Shown piece by piece: positions 25,053 to 37,494 of a stretch of DNA of 64,000 bases. Made by a program: the position numbers and the translations under genes. Under the pieces are notes generated by a model. That model did no database searches. It saw nothing but the letters and a program-made list of their open reading frames with translations, and had not been told where the DNA came from. How positions within the stretch are numbered: position 1 is the first letter of the stretch; each line of letters starts with the position of its first letter. The stretch is from Drosophila miranda. Lineage: Eukaryota > Arthropoda > Insecta > Diptera > Drosophilidae. The stretch spans positions 32,015,001-32,079,000 of the forward strand of contig NC_046675.1 in assembly GCF_003369915.1 (NCBI RefSeq), written 5' to 3'.

Positions 25053-25101
25053 CATACAGCATACAGCATACAGCATACAGCATACAACATGCAGCATACA
25101 T
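25053..25101. repeat. (CATACAG)7 tandem repeat
   Basis: Seven head-to-tail 7-mers fill exactly 49 bp. The first four are perfect CATACAG, and the last three each carry one substitution. Confidence 0.9.
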
Positions 25102-27112
25102 GATACGGATACCCCAGGATACACCAGACCAAGCGAAAGGCATCCTTGTGTCTAATACAAATGTTTTGCATTATTGGAGCACGGCCGGAGGAGTGCCCGA
25201 ATGAGGCCGTGAAGGAGTGGGCGAGGATACATGTAGGGATACACGTAACTTACATTAGTCAGTCACTTGCCAGTGCCAGAAATATCGCTGAGCATGCCCG
25301 AAAATACTCGTACTTCGGAGGCTGGAAGTTGCTATTAGGAAAGTGGAGGAGGTAGGACAGCAGACCAGACTCAGACCACGTCGATGTGCCCGCATAAATA
25401 TGCCAAACACATACACAGAAAAAAGAGTATCTTCTATCTGGCACTGTGTTGCGTTGTGTTGCCATAAATGCTTCATCTTCAACTCATACATATTAAAATC
25501 TGGCAAAATAAACTTCAACAGTTCACAAAAGCATGCCACACACACAAACATGCTCCCCGGGACCCACCGAAGGATGGTGGGAGTATGGCAAGGGTGCCCC
25601 CGAGTAGAGCTCATGCATTTTAAAATTCCAGCCATTAGAGAAACCAAGTTATTTTGTATGCAGAATATTATTTGAGTTCTTTCTCTCTGTGTCTCCTTGT
25701 TGTTTCTTTTTGGACATTGCATTGCAAAACAAAACCACAAAACACTCTACCGAGAGGCGAGACAGACTCGGAGAGGAGCACAGGTTCAAAGCAATTAAAT
25801 GTTTTTACTCAAATTTCTCCAGCATAAATCAGTTTTTAAATGGTAAAGTGCAAATAAAACAGAACAAAATTGAGGGAAAACTGAGGGAAAGCTGAGGGAA
25901 AACTGAGCAAAACAGACAGTTACCCGTAGCAAAGGGGGTTTTTGGCCCAAATTGGACCAAACACACATCATTTAAGGGGTTTCGGGGCCAGGGTACAATG
26001 GTCGAGAATGGCATGTTGTGGCCTGAAATTTTGGCTGTGTAGGTTCAAAGCGACCGCCAAAGTTTGTTTTAGTTTATTTTGGAAATTCGGTGGAAGCACA
26101 GAGCCATAATTTAGGCATGCAAATGGTACGAACAGGGATCATTATTCTATTGAATATTCGACTAAAAAAAAACTGAGGAAAAGCATAGAAAATCATTTAA
26201 TATTAGAAAAGAAATGTAGATATTGAATACCATATTATATGGCACACATAGTGCACAAAAATCCCATCCTTTCATACCCTTAACACCCTCCTAAACAGTT
26301 TTAACATGGCACCGTTCAATGGCTGCCCCAAAAAGTGTGCTATAATTTAAGTAAACACTGGCTGCCCAATAAAGTATGCTATAATTTCATTAAACAAAGG
26401 CAATAAATATTTTTTAAATAATAATGAAATTCCAGACTGCTTTTCGAAGTTTTTTTATGCACACCCAAATGCAATTCGGACATTGGCATGCGATAATATT
26501 TTATCAGTGGCCAAAACCCGTGAAATTCCCGCCGATTTCCCGGAATATCAAGTTGTAAGCGAAATTGATTGAAATTTGAATGCACATTTTTTTGTATAGG
26601 TTACAAAAAGAGAACAGCGGGCATCCAAGATAATATTCAGCTGAAAGAGCAATATATTACACGATAGTGGGGCCATGAATTTTAATATTTATTCAAAATT
26701 CAATGCCTCAAAAAAAAAACTCCGTTGTGTCCATTGTGCATTTGGGTTTTTGGGGGGGTCTCCCAAAAAATTACAACAAAAGGTAATTTAGCAGTAACAA
26801 CTTGATGGCAAACACTTGACTTAACTTTTGGTGTGTGTCAATGTGTGAGGAGGTGTCCTTCGAGGATGTCTTTCCATTGTGTGTGCGTGTGCGTGCGTGT
26901 GCTTGTGTGGGTGGGAGGGAAATCCCATTCACAGACATGTAAACGGGCGGCGTGGAGGGGTTAAAGTGAAAAGCAATTTTCGTAACATTTGCATGCCTTA
27001 AACTAACACAGACACACACGATCCCAGACGAATGGAGCGACAGGATAAGGATGGAGCTGCAAATAAGGATGATGCCAGGGCACGGTACACGGGCCACACA
27101 GCCTACCTTTAA

Positions 27113-27129
27113 GGGGGGGGGGGGGGGGG
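27113..27129. repeat. 17-bp G homopolymer
   Basis: An uninterrupted run of 17 G, followed by CGTGGGGG. The exact length in the assembly is uncertain. Confidence 0.9.
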
Positions 27130-28412
27130 CGTGGGGGATGAGAAAAACTACTGCGCGTGTGTGTGTGTGCTCTGGTATAAGTAGAATGGAGTACGTGTTA
27201 TGCTGAAAATGCAATTTGCCTTCTGTGCGAAATGTACGGAAAATTTATGCAAATTTCCCCCTTGACCCTCCGTCACCGCCATCGCCGTCGCCGTCGCTGA
27301 CGCCATCAGGAAGCGGAAACAGGAAGTGCGACCATTGTGTTTGTGTGCGCATGTGAATGTGTGTGTGTTTGAGTGAGAGTGCTTATGTGTGTCCACGAGT
27401 GTGTGTTTGTGTGTGTGTGTAAGCGCTAAAATGAAAATGTAGTGAAATATGCGATAGAAAAGGAAGAGGTCTCGCCCTTTCCTCTGCTCCATGGGCTAAC
27501 AGGGCGAAAGAAATCAGGGTGAACGATATGAAGGACTAGGGCCATATCCTGGAAAACAGAAAGTTGAATATTTGTAGGGAATGTGTGAAGTAATAGTTCC
27601 ATTTTCGGTAGCTTTTTCTATACAAAAATATATGGGTTACGCAGATGAACAATCAATCAGCTCTTGGGGTACATAATTATGAATATGACACTTCTTTATC
27701 CTATATCTACACCTTTATCCTATAGCTTGTCTACGCCTTTTCTACACCTTTTCTATAATTTTTCCTTCTAACCCTTTTCCCTGGCAAAACATCACAGAAT
27801 TTTCCTAGAAAACAGTTTATAAATAAATGCGAATATATGTCTTAGGTCTTCTACAAAATAATGCAATTTTCTGAGACGTATAACGATTGAAAGACTCTAT
27901 GTTTACCCTGGAAAATATTGACTTAGTCCAAGAAACAGAAATTTTAAAGAAGTCTTCAAGAAATCCTGCATAAAAAAAAACCTTTTTGAAACATTCATTG
28001 CTAAATGTTTGGGCTCTCATTTGGCACACTACGCACCGCACATACAGCAGCTAGACTGCCAGGATGGCCTCTTGTATTCACCAACAAAAAATAGACGAAA
28101 ACCAACCTTCAAAAATAATTAATGTGCTCCCAAAACCAACAATTCCACCACAAGCAGCAACAAATCTACCTCTAGTCGAATATCCCCCTACCCAACCAGG
28201 GTATGCACATTGCGGGGACTCCCACAAATAAGCCCCTCTACGCGGATGCAACAACTAACGCGACAACAACATCGGTAGCGGCAACACGGTGGTGGCGTTG
28301 CATGGAGGGGTCGGGGGTGGCAGGCGGAGGTTAAAAATGTGTTCACAACGTGGTGTAAATTCGCCATCGATAGTTTTGACATTACGTATACGCAGCGGTG
28401 CTCCTGCGTGTC

Positions 28413-28414
<2 letters not shown>

Positions 28415-28446
<32 letters not shown>

Positions 28447-28587
28447 TGTGTGTTAGTGGCATTGTGTCCCCCCTGCGGTGGCTTTCGGCAAGGGAAACGA
28501 CACACACACACACACAACAGGAAAGAAAAAAGAAAAAACGCCAGAGAAAATTGAACGAAAAAACGATGAAAAATATTGCGAACATGG

Positions 28588-28621
<34 letters not shown>
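28415..28621. repeat. Inverted (TG)15 and (CA)16 microsatellites
   Basis: A TG run at 28415-28444 and a CA run at 28589-28621 are reverse complements of each other, separated by about 144 bp that contain a further short CA run near 28500. They could form a long hairpin, and each run alone is a Z-DNA type sequence. Confidence 0.85.
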
Positions 28622-28624
<3 letters not shown>

Positions 28625-31600
28625 GGAGGAGACTAGGACCAGAAGCGGCAGCAGTGGCCTGTGCCTCTGTGTCGTGTTGGAAAAATGAAAAGCCGCCGGT
28701 TAGTTCCAACAGAGCCGCAACACACGCATCTCTCAGTGTGTGTGTGGAAATTGTTTATATTGCATTGCACGTGCCTTTGACATGCCGATCTCCCTTTGTG
28801 CCTGCCTCCTATTTAGGGGGGTAGCACTGCCCCGCCGCTGCCGCTGCCGCTGCCTCTGCCCCGTGCCAACCTTCTCCTGAGGCGCCTCTGTTTCTGGTTT
28901 CTGGCTTATGGGGCAAAGGAGGAGGTGACGCTACAGCAAACAGAAGCCGCCGCCGGCGCTTCGGGGCAGCACATACTCAGACACGTTCTCTCTCTCCCAC
29001 TCTCTGGGCGAATGTTTATGGGTGTATAAGTGTGAATTACTGCTCCATAGAGTACTCGCACACACATATAGAGAGAGCAGAGCAGAGCACACAGATACTG
29101 TTCGCCTCTAAGCCAAGTGCGAGATAAACGACAGCATTTAAGACGACCAAATCTTTTTAACGCCGCATCCAAGCCATTTTTCAATCCAGATCTAAGCGCA
29201 AAGATTAAGTTGTCTTTAAGTCGTCGGAGTAGCCGGAGAAGGGAATGTGGCAGGGAGTGGGGGACAAGGGTCTTCCTAGGGCTTTAATGTTCCTGGAAGG
29301 AATTCATTTGCGTTTCTAATTTGTTGCAACATGAAGGGGGGTTGCAATACAACATTCCCCCGTCCATTGTCCAATCTTCATTTGCACCTTGCCATTTCCT
29401 GAATTTCCATTCCATTTCCTACCTGGCGCACAAATTGCAGGCAACGAACGAACGTCCGAAAGGAGCTGGGAAAATGGCTAAAGGAATGAAAATTAGTTCA
29501 GTTCTTTTAAGTTCAGTTCAAAACAATTATTTGAACTTCTGAAATGGGGGGAGAATGGAGAGAGAAAGAGAGAGAATGCTAAGTAGAACGAAGATGGAAA
29601 TGAAGCCTGATGAAAATGGAAGCCCTTTTTTCTCCATGAACAAAACAGCTAAAGAAGAGTCGACTCGAGTCTTTTGAAAGAAAGAAAGAAAGTTTCGTTT
29701 ACATAATTTACTTTTATGAATGCCCAGGGAGCAACTGCCTCCGAAAGTAGTCGAGTGTCTGGTGCTTTCTGCCTCTGGATCCTGCTCGTATCCTGCCGCT
29801 CCTGGCGCCATTTTTAATCAGCGAGAATTCCGCTCGCTATCTGTCAGCGCGCTCACACTCGTTGCCGGTGAAGAAAGTTGTATAATCATATTCATGCCTG
29901 ACATCAAATTCATTAAGAGTGATTAATATTTGTTCGCTGTTTGTTGTTTTTTCCGCCCAGAGAGGAGCGTCGTATCATTCGTTCTCTCTACCCCAAAAGG
30001 CGAATCTGCAACCAAAAACTTTATCTTGTGACAGATTCCTCTGGCTTCCATTTGGTCCCCGAGGTCTCTCCCTCTCCCTCTGAATTAATAGCCCTGTTAA
30101 GGATTTATGACTGCGAATATATCAAGGATATTAGCCAATTTCCTTCTCCGCCAAAGGGTGTGACCCTAAGCTCCTGGACAAATGGACCTCTTGGACATCA
30201 GTTGCGATAATGCGGCTTAATACTTTGCGGGCCACAAGGTGAAATGGGGTTATAAACGTGGCTCAAGCACCGCCTTCCCTCCTTCCTATATTGGAAAAGT
30301 TTTTAAAGTTGAGCCCCCCATGAATGGCATTGTTCCGGGCTCTTATTGATGGGGTTATTGGGTGGGTGGGACCCCCTGAAGTTAGCCAAAGAACGCGCTC
30401 GCTTGTTTGCTCTCGTCTCGCCAATCCCCCATTTAATTAGTCCAGCAATCCATTGGACTGCACTCCCACTGAACAACTGTTCAATAAAGCGGAACATGGC
30501 CCCCCTGCAGCTGCAGGGCGAGGAGGTCCTGCCAATTCACCTGCCGGCTTGACTTCAAAGGTGGCTGGACTCAGGGTCCACAGCCGTCCAGTCCCTTTTG
30601 CTTTACATAAATATTTATGCGAGTTAATTTGTCGGCATATATGCCCCAAAAAAAGGGTGGACACGACCAGAGCGAGACAGAGAGAGGAGAGGGTTTGGGC
30701 CTGGGTCTGGGTCTGTTGGGTGCAATCAATCAGACATGAAACAATATTTACAATTTGAAAACGACGCAAGGAATTAATACGATTCGGTTAACTTTACCAA
30801 TTGACGTCAGTCAACCAGGGTTCACTGTACGTCAGCCAGTCACAGGCGGGGTGGAAAGGGGCAGCGGTTAAGGGCTGGGGGTGGGCGTGGGCGTGGGTGT
30901 GGGCGTAGTTTTCTTCGCCTGAATGCCTCGTCTGTCCGTGATACCCGCAGGTAAATCAAACAATGCCTGGAAGGACGGGCAGCCCTAGCCATGGCCCCAA
31001 GGTGTATGCAAAGGCAGGTAAGGCCTTTTCTGGGAGGTCTAGCATTGGCCCACCTTCTTTTTGATCATAGTCTGCTTATGGCCTATACGGCGGTGGTTCT
31101 TCTTCTCCTTGTTTGCCTTGACAGGCGGCGCCTGTTGTTGACAGCCGCCACACACACGCACATAGATACTCCACAGCCCCATCTCCCTCCCACACACACA
31201 CACACACACGCCCCATTCAGACGTTGACAGACACGCAACCCGTCACTGCCACATGTGGTACGGACTACGTACGTACATACTCGTACGTTAGTATGTGCGT
31301 GCGGCTGGCATTTTGACTAAAAATAAACAATAGTCGCAGTGGCAAAAACAAAAACGAAAAGCCCAATTACAACAATTTCGCATAAAAATAACAAAGCAGC
31401 CAGCGGGCCGCCGCCATATTTAAGTGTCTGTCCATCGAGTCGACTTTAGAGAATGCCCTGCAGCAAAAAGGATTTGAAATTAAATATTCTATAATCTCTG
31501 GAAAGAGGAATATGGGCAGAGATGGGGATAGGGTCTATAGAGGCTTCATTATTTATGATTAAAAAGTATTGAATATTGAAATATCCCATTTCTCTTTATT

Positions 31601-33875
31601 ATTGCAAGGAAAACCCTTGCCAGGAGCCAGAGAAAAGGAGCATATATGAAGGATGTGTTAAGAATAATTGTGAGGAAATATTAGAAAAGTAAGACCTTAA
31701 AGATCAATAAATTTGTATAGAATTTTGTTGACAAGGACAAGCGCTGGGAATACTGAAATCAAGCTCAATAGAAAGATCATAATATTCTCTGAAATTGGTT
31801 TTAATAATGATTAATATGCTGTAAAATATGTAAACTATTCTGTTCCTTTATTAGAGCCCAAATGATGCTTAAAAATTACTTTAAATTTATAAAAAAAAGG
31901 ACAATAAAATTGTGAAATATGTAACAAAAGTGTGATGGTATTCCCCCGAACAGGTAAAAAAGAAAAGTAATATAAATCTCACTTAAGTTGAAAAGGTGGA
32001 ACGGAACGGAACCCTTTTGCATATTAAATCTGAATGCCAGGCAAAAGTTTCCCCATAGAGTAGTTAAGTCCTCTGCCAGGACCTACCCCACATACATATA
32101 CATATATATACCTATACATATGCACATAAAATTACATTAAATATTATTGCCCAGACAAATGGCTTTCCATGGGCCTGGCTCTGACTCTGGCGCTGGCCCT
32201 GGCTGTGGCTCTGGTGCTGTTGCTGCTGCTGGTATTGGTGGCATACAAAGGGTCCAATGGTGCGTATGATTGACATGTTTGATTGTTTAACTTGTATTAG
32301 TAAAGTCAGTAAAGTCCTGCCAGCACAGGACAAACACACATCCACACAAAAGGGGTCAAAGAATAACAATCGTGGGAAACAAAGAGAGAAAAGAGAGGCA
32401 GATGAGGCTCTGGAAAAAGAAAACACAAGTGGCATATGGTATGTATCCACGCATAATATATGTAGCCAGTTGTATCTTTCATGCCAGTGAGTAATAGATA
32501 TATTTACAGTGCGTTTCGGGAAGATAAAGTTTCCTCAATGAATTTCCGGTGATCCTTAGAGCCTTGGCTTACATTTCGGCTACGTACTTTCTGTGGACAC
32601 ACTTACGTGATTAAGTGAAATTCCAGGAAAATCTATGCAGCTTTCTGTTTGCCAGAGAAGTACATGCATAATCTCTTTACCAACATGGAAAGTTCTCTAT
32701 TGTTTCGCATATGAAATTCGTAATTCGTATATTTATGGCATTTGTCAGATTTCTGTCAATCTGGAAAGTTAACAATGCAATGGTTGATGATTCGTTCAGT
32801 TACGTGCACATGCTCGTTCACCCTTCAAAGAGCACTCCCTCCTCTGAATGTGACATTTCCATGAATGATTCACTCAACAAAAAAAGGCGAAACCCCCTAA
32901 AAAGCAATGCCCATAATCGCTACACAAAATTGTGATGGATTGTTTTCTAGATTTTATTGTTTTGCAGTCGCTTTTGAAGGGAGGCAGAGCGTCAGAGTGT
33001 AGTTGGTTATTGCGACATGAACTGTTACACTATTGCCCTGCTGTTCGGTTCATAGAACTCCAACGAGGAGAAGACAATACACAACTGGAGAATTATATAC
33101 ACGAGAATTCCTTTCATTTTCCTTGCAATCTTCCCCGTAACAAGCTGCAAGCTGCAATCTGCAATTTGTTGCCTCTGCCTCTGATGTAACGAGGCATCAG
33201 CACGAATGGAGGAACAGAACGGAACAGCAGAAGGTGCCCCTGCCCCCCAGTAGGGTGGATGTGTGTGCTCCTTCCACTGATTGCACAAAGGATGCCCGTC
33301 AAGTCCTTGGTGACGTGTTGAGCGAAAGAATGAGACAAGAAGGCAGTGCTAGACAGCGGAGCCTCAGTGCACCTGAGCTGGGGGCGAGGAGCAAAACACT
33401 GTCAGTGGCAGATGATAAATCGTGCAAGGAGACACAGGAGCAGGAGTACGAGTATCCATGTAAACTATCCCCAAGGAAACCCCTGCCATCAGCTGCAATT
33501 GCCACAACAGGAAACCATACATCTCCGTTGGCCCACATGGCGTATGAACAATAATGGGGTAAATCTCTGGCAATTTAATTCCATTTCTTGTCCCTTTCCC
33601 AATCGATGAAAGCAAATTAGTTTCATAAAAGCCAACACAGTTCTAAGGAGATTGTTTTGTGCGAGTCCTGCTCTACTATTGTTCGTCCTGTTCCGCTCCC
33701 AGTGGCACGGCACTCCAGCTCCCTGTGGCAGACACCGCCGCCTGCTCTTCCGTCAACCGCGTCGTCATCATCATCATTATCAGGAACATCTGAAAGGCTT
33801 TGCTTGACTGTTGCATGTACGTATGTTCCCCCTTCCATCCTTCCCCTATGTTGTGTGTGTGTGTGTGCGCCAGTA

Positions 33876-33881
33876 CACGTG
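33876..33881. promoter_or_regulatory. CACGTG E-box upstream of cry
   Basis: A palindromic E-box lies about 1.15 kb upstream of the cry start codon, next to a GT microsatellite. CLK/CYC bind such sites in clock genes (known). In flies cry is mainly controlled through VRI/PDP1 elements, so a role here is speculative. Confidence 0.25.
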
Positions 33882-35027
33882 CGGTCCAGAGCTTTGCCAT
33901 TGACATCCCGTTACGCACGTTGCATGCTGCAAACCCTGCCCCGGCTTCTGCTGCTGGCGTTGCCTGGGCAACATGCAAAGCCCAAGTTTTTTGTGATGCA
34001 TGTGCACAGCAGGGGGTCCAGGAGGGGGGGTCATCAGGCAAAGCTGGCAGTAGATTTGGGTTTGGGGTTTGGGTTTACCATAGCAATGTATTACACTTAA
34101 CCATGGGGCCTGGTGAGCACTGCCTAAAAGATACTCTGGATACCCTGTAGTACATTTTTAAGGTTTTACTCATAATTTGTTCTTGATTGCGAAGGAAGGA
34201 TAAGATCCTTACGTTTTCAATCTCATTAGCGATTATTTAGGTAATTTATAAGTCTTTATGATGCTATAAATATAATTTTAAAATATTGGAAGTGATAATT
34301 TGAGCAAAAATTAGATCTAAGATGTGGTTTTCTGCGCTGTTTTGACAACCAACCGATAGGTTTTTGCTGTCATCCTATAATCTCTATATCCTTTATCCCT
34401 TTGCTGCACAAACCTCATATACCCTTCCGCAAGGTTACAGAAAAACTCCCTCCCCCGAGCAACAGTTGTGTGCATTGTGTACTGCGTAGCCACTAACATA
34501 GAGAATTATAGAGAGAGAGAGAGCGTTAAAGACAGCTAGGGGGGGTAACGGGTTGGTAGCTGTTCTATGGGTTGGCACGGGGCAGTGCTCACAATGCAAC
34601 GAACCGTGGGCTGATGACGCGGCTTGAGGGCAAAGTAAGTTAATAAGGTGAGGCATCAACCAGAGAGCTCACACTGACCCCGGTGCTGGAGTGGAAGGTT
34701 GCTTCGCAGCGAGAAAATAAGCCACTGGAAGAGTGGGAGCACCTTACCTCAGTATTATTGTACCTTGGCCGCTATTCAGCAGCGATTGCAAGGTTCACTC
34801 GGATCCAAGCAACAGTTAAGCTGCTGCCTGGCTGGAATCTCCGTCTCCGTCGACACATTCTTCAATAAGCAACCGGTGCGAGCGCACGCGTTAACGGAAC
34901 ACTAGAACGCTTTTTACCTATTCCTCTATTGAATATATTAGAGAAGAACATATCCAAAGCACAGTTCTGCAAGAGAACATCTCGTAGTAATCCACTTCCA
35001 GGAGATCGCAAGAGATCGCTGCCCAAG

Positions 35028-37494
35028 ATGGTGCCCCGTGGTGCAAATGTGTTGTGGTTCCGTCATGGTCTTCGGCTGCACGACAATCCCGCCCTGTTGG
35101 CTGCCCTCGAGGAGAAAGATCAAGGCATTCCCCTGATACCCGTATTCATATTCGACGGCGAGAGTGCAGGTGAGAGCGGGAAAAATCATAATAAGAGTAT
35201 TTTTCATCTCGTTTACAATTTGCATGCTCTTTCTGTCTGTGATCTAATATCGTTTTTGATGTTATTCCGTCTTGCACTGCGGTTATCACATTTTTATTTT
35301 CGCGTCTTCCACCCACTCTGTGGCGGTATGAAAGCTCAGCAAATGCAGTTTTTTTGATAGTTCAAGGGGGGAGGGCTGTAGGGAAGGTGCGAACGCTTTT
35401 GCATGGCGGAGCAAAACAAACGGTGCGTTCTAATACGATTTGCGGCGGCGAGGGTTTGTACAATGGGAGAGTGGTAAAGTAAATAGAGAGAGGGAGAGAG
35501 AGAGAGAGATGTGATGAGAATGCTAAGAACCCTACACAGAGAGGAAGCGAGAGAGCACAGCTGTGGAATAGAATGCACTTTTAAGCGGCTTGCAGCTTAG
35601 TGGGAGAGCGCGCGAAAAAGCTACTAATTTTACAGATAAGAGGGGAGCGTTACGCTAGCATTTGCGTGAGAAGAGAGTGAGAATTAATTACAGCAATTGA
35701 ACATGCAAAAAGCTACTGTTCACACTCAACGAAAAATGATCATACGCATGGCATTGCTGCGAGATTTATGAGAAGTGCAGAAAAAAAAGCAAGTTGTGAG
35801 GAAAGGAGTACATAATATAATTTGTATTGTTCTTCTGAGCAATACCCCTGATCTGCCGTGCAAATATCGAAATCAATCAATTTCTCTCCCCTTCCAAGGC
35901 ACCAAAAGCGTGGGCTACAACCGTATGCGCTTCCTGCTGGACTCTCTGCAGGACCTCGACGAGCAACTGCAATCGGCCACCGAGGGACGCGGTCGGCTGT
36001 TCGTGTTCGAGGGCGAACCGACGCTCATTTTCCGGCGGCTGCACGAGCAAGTGCGTCTGCACAAGATCTGCGCCGAACTGGACTGCGAGCCCATCTGGAA
36101 CGAACGGGATGAGTCCGCCAGGCTGCTGTGCCGCGAGCTGGGCATCGAGTACGTGGAGAAGGTGTCCCACACGCTGTGGGATCCACGCCTCGTGATCGAG
36201 ACGAACGGTGGCATACCTCCCCTGACCTATCAGATGTTTCTCGTAATTATTTCCCTTTATTTTATAGATTCCTTGTGGTTAAACCCTTTTTTTTTGCAGC
36301 ACACTGTGCAAATCATTGGAGTGCCACCGCGACCCGCAATCGATGCCCACATCAATGATGCCACATTTATCCAACTGGCGCCGGAACTAAGGCAACATCT
36401 GGGCTGTTTCGATCAGGTTCCCAATCCGGAGCACTTCAACATCTACAGCGACAACATGGGCTTCCTGGCGAAGATCAATTGGCGCGGCGGCGAGACCCAG
36501 GCCCTGGCGCTCCTCGAGGAGCGCTTGAAGGTGGAGAGGAACGCCTTCGAGCGGGGCTACTATCTGCCCAACCAGGCGAATCCCAACATCCAGGAGGCGC
36601 CCAAGTCGATGAGCGCCCACCTGCGTTTCGGCTGTCTCTCGGTGCGCCGCTTCTACTGGAGCGTGCACGATCTCTTCGAGAATGTCCAGCTGGCGGCCTG
36701 TGTCCGCGGCGTTCAGATAGAGGGCGGCGCACACATCACCGGACAGCTTATCTGGCGGGAGTACTTCTACACGATGTCCGTGAACAATCCCAACTACGAC
36801 CGCATGGAGGGCAATGAGATATGCCTGACCATACCTTGGGCAAAACCCGATGAAAATCTCCTGCAGCGCTGGCGCTTGGGACAGACGGGTTTCCCCCTCA
36901 TCGATGGTGCCATGCGGCAGCTCCTTGCCGAGGGCTGGCTGCATCACACGCTCCGCAACACGGTGGCCACCTTCCTCACCCGCGGCGGGCTCTGGCAGAG
37001 CTGGGAGCCCGGCCTGAAGCACTTTCTCAAGTATCTCCTCGATGCCGATTGGTCGGTGTGTGCTGGCAACTGGATGTGGGTCTCGAGCTCGGCCTTTGAG
37101 CGCCTGCTGGACTCTTCTTTGGTGAGCTGTCCTGTGGCACTGGCCAAGCGACTCGATCCGGAGGGGGTTTACATTAGGAGATATGTGCCAGAGCTAAAGA
37201 ATTTACCGAAGGAGTATATGTGAGTATGCTGATTAATTTTAAGGGAGTTCTGATCGTCATTTTATATCCGTCTACAGCCACGAACCCTGGCGCTTGTCAG
37301 CGGAGCAGCAGGTGAAGTACGAGTGCCTGATTGGAGTCCACTATCCAGAGCGGATTATAGATCTATCGAAGGCCGTGAAGCGCAACATGATGGCCATGAC
37401 TGCGCTGCGGAACTCCCTGATCACACCGCCGCCCCATTGCCGGCCCTCCAACGAGGAGGAAGTGCGTCAGTTCTTCTGGCTGGCCAACTATTAA
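35028..37494 (+). CDS. cry: Cryptochrome, blue-light circadian photoreceptor, 540 aa
   Basis: Four coding exons: 35028-35169, 35899-36242, 36300-37219 and 37278-37494 (1623 nt, frame kept throughout). CRY is the FAD-binding photoreceptor of the photolyase family. Light triggers binding to TIM and JET and resets the clock. The electron-transfer tryptophans W342, W397 and W420 sit at the same numbers as in D. melanogaster. W314, H378, the flavin-facing C416 and N419 are also present. The C-terminal tail keeps the FFW motif at 534-536 but ends LANY, two residues shorter than in melanogaster. The start at 35028 ([17 protein letters not shown]) aligns with the known MATRGANV start. The frame is open upstream to an ATG at 34929. 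Intron 1 (729 nt) holds GA runs at 35485-35510, and introns 2 and 3 are under 60 nt. An AATAAA lies at 37582. Confidence 0.98.

Larger units (their letters stand above)
23154..35027. other. Long intergenic region between the SDF4-like gene and cry
   Basis: No supportable coding exon was found in about 11.9 kb. The left end is the 3' UTR of the SDF4-like gene and the right end is the 5' flank and leader of cry. In between are a local tandem duplication at 24601-24860, a seven-unit CATACAG repeat at 25053-25101 and a 17-bp G run at 27113-27129. There are also GT and CA microsatellites in inverted orientation at 28415-28621, CA runs at 31150-31210 and many GAGAG tracts. CACGTG E-boxes occur at 28768-28773 and 33876-33881. 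No tRNA, hairpin miRNA or transposon ORF was recognised by eye. Regulatory DNA or non-coding transcripts are possible. Confidence 0.6.

Noticed and set aside
25053-25101. CRISPR-like or regulatory array
   Set aside because: It is a plain 7-bp tandem repeat in a fly genome, with no spacers.
33657-34100. 147-codon ORF on + and overlapping ORFs on both strands
   Set aside because: Several mutually overlapping frames are open through GT- and CT-rich sequence. None has domain features or splice partners.
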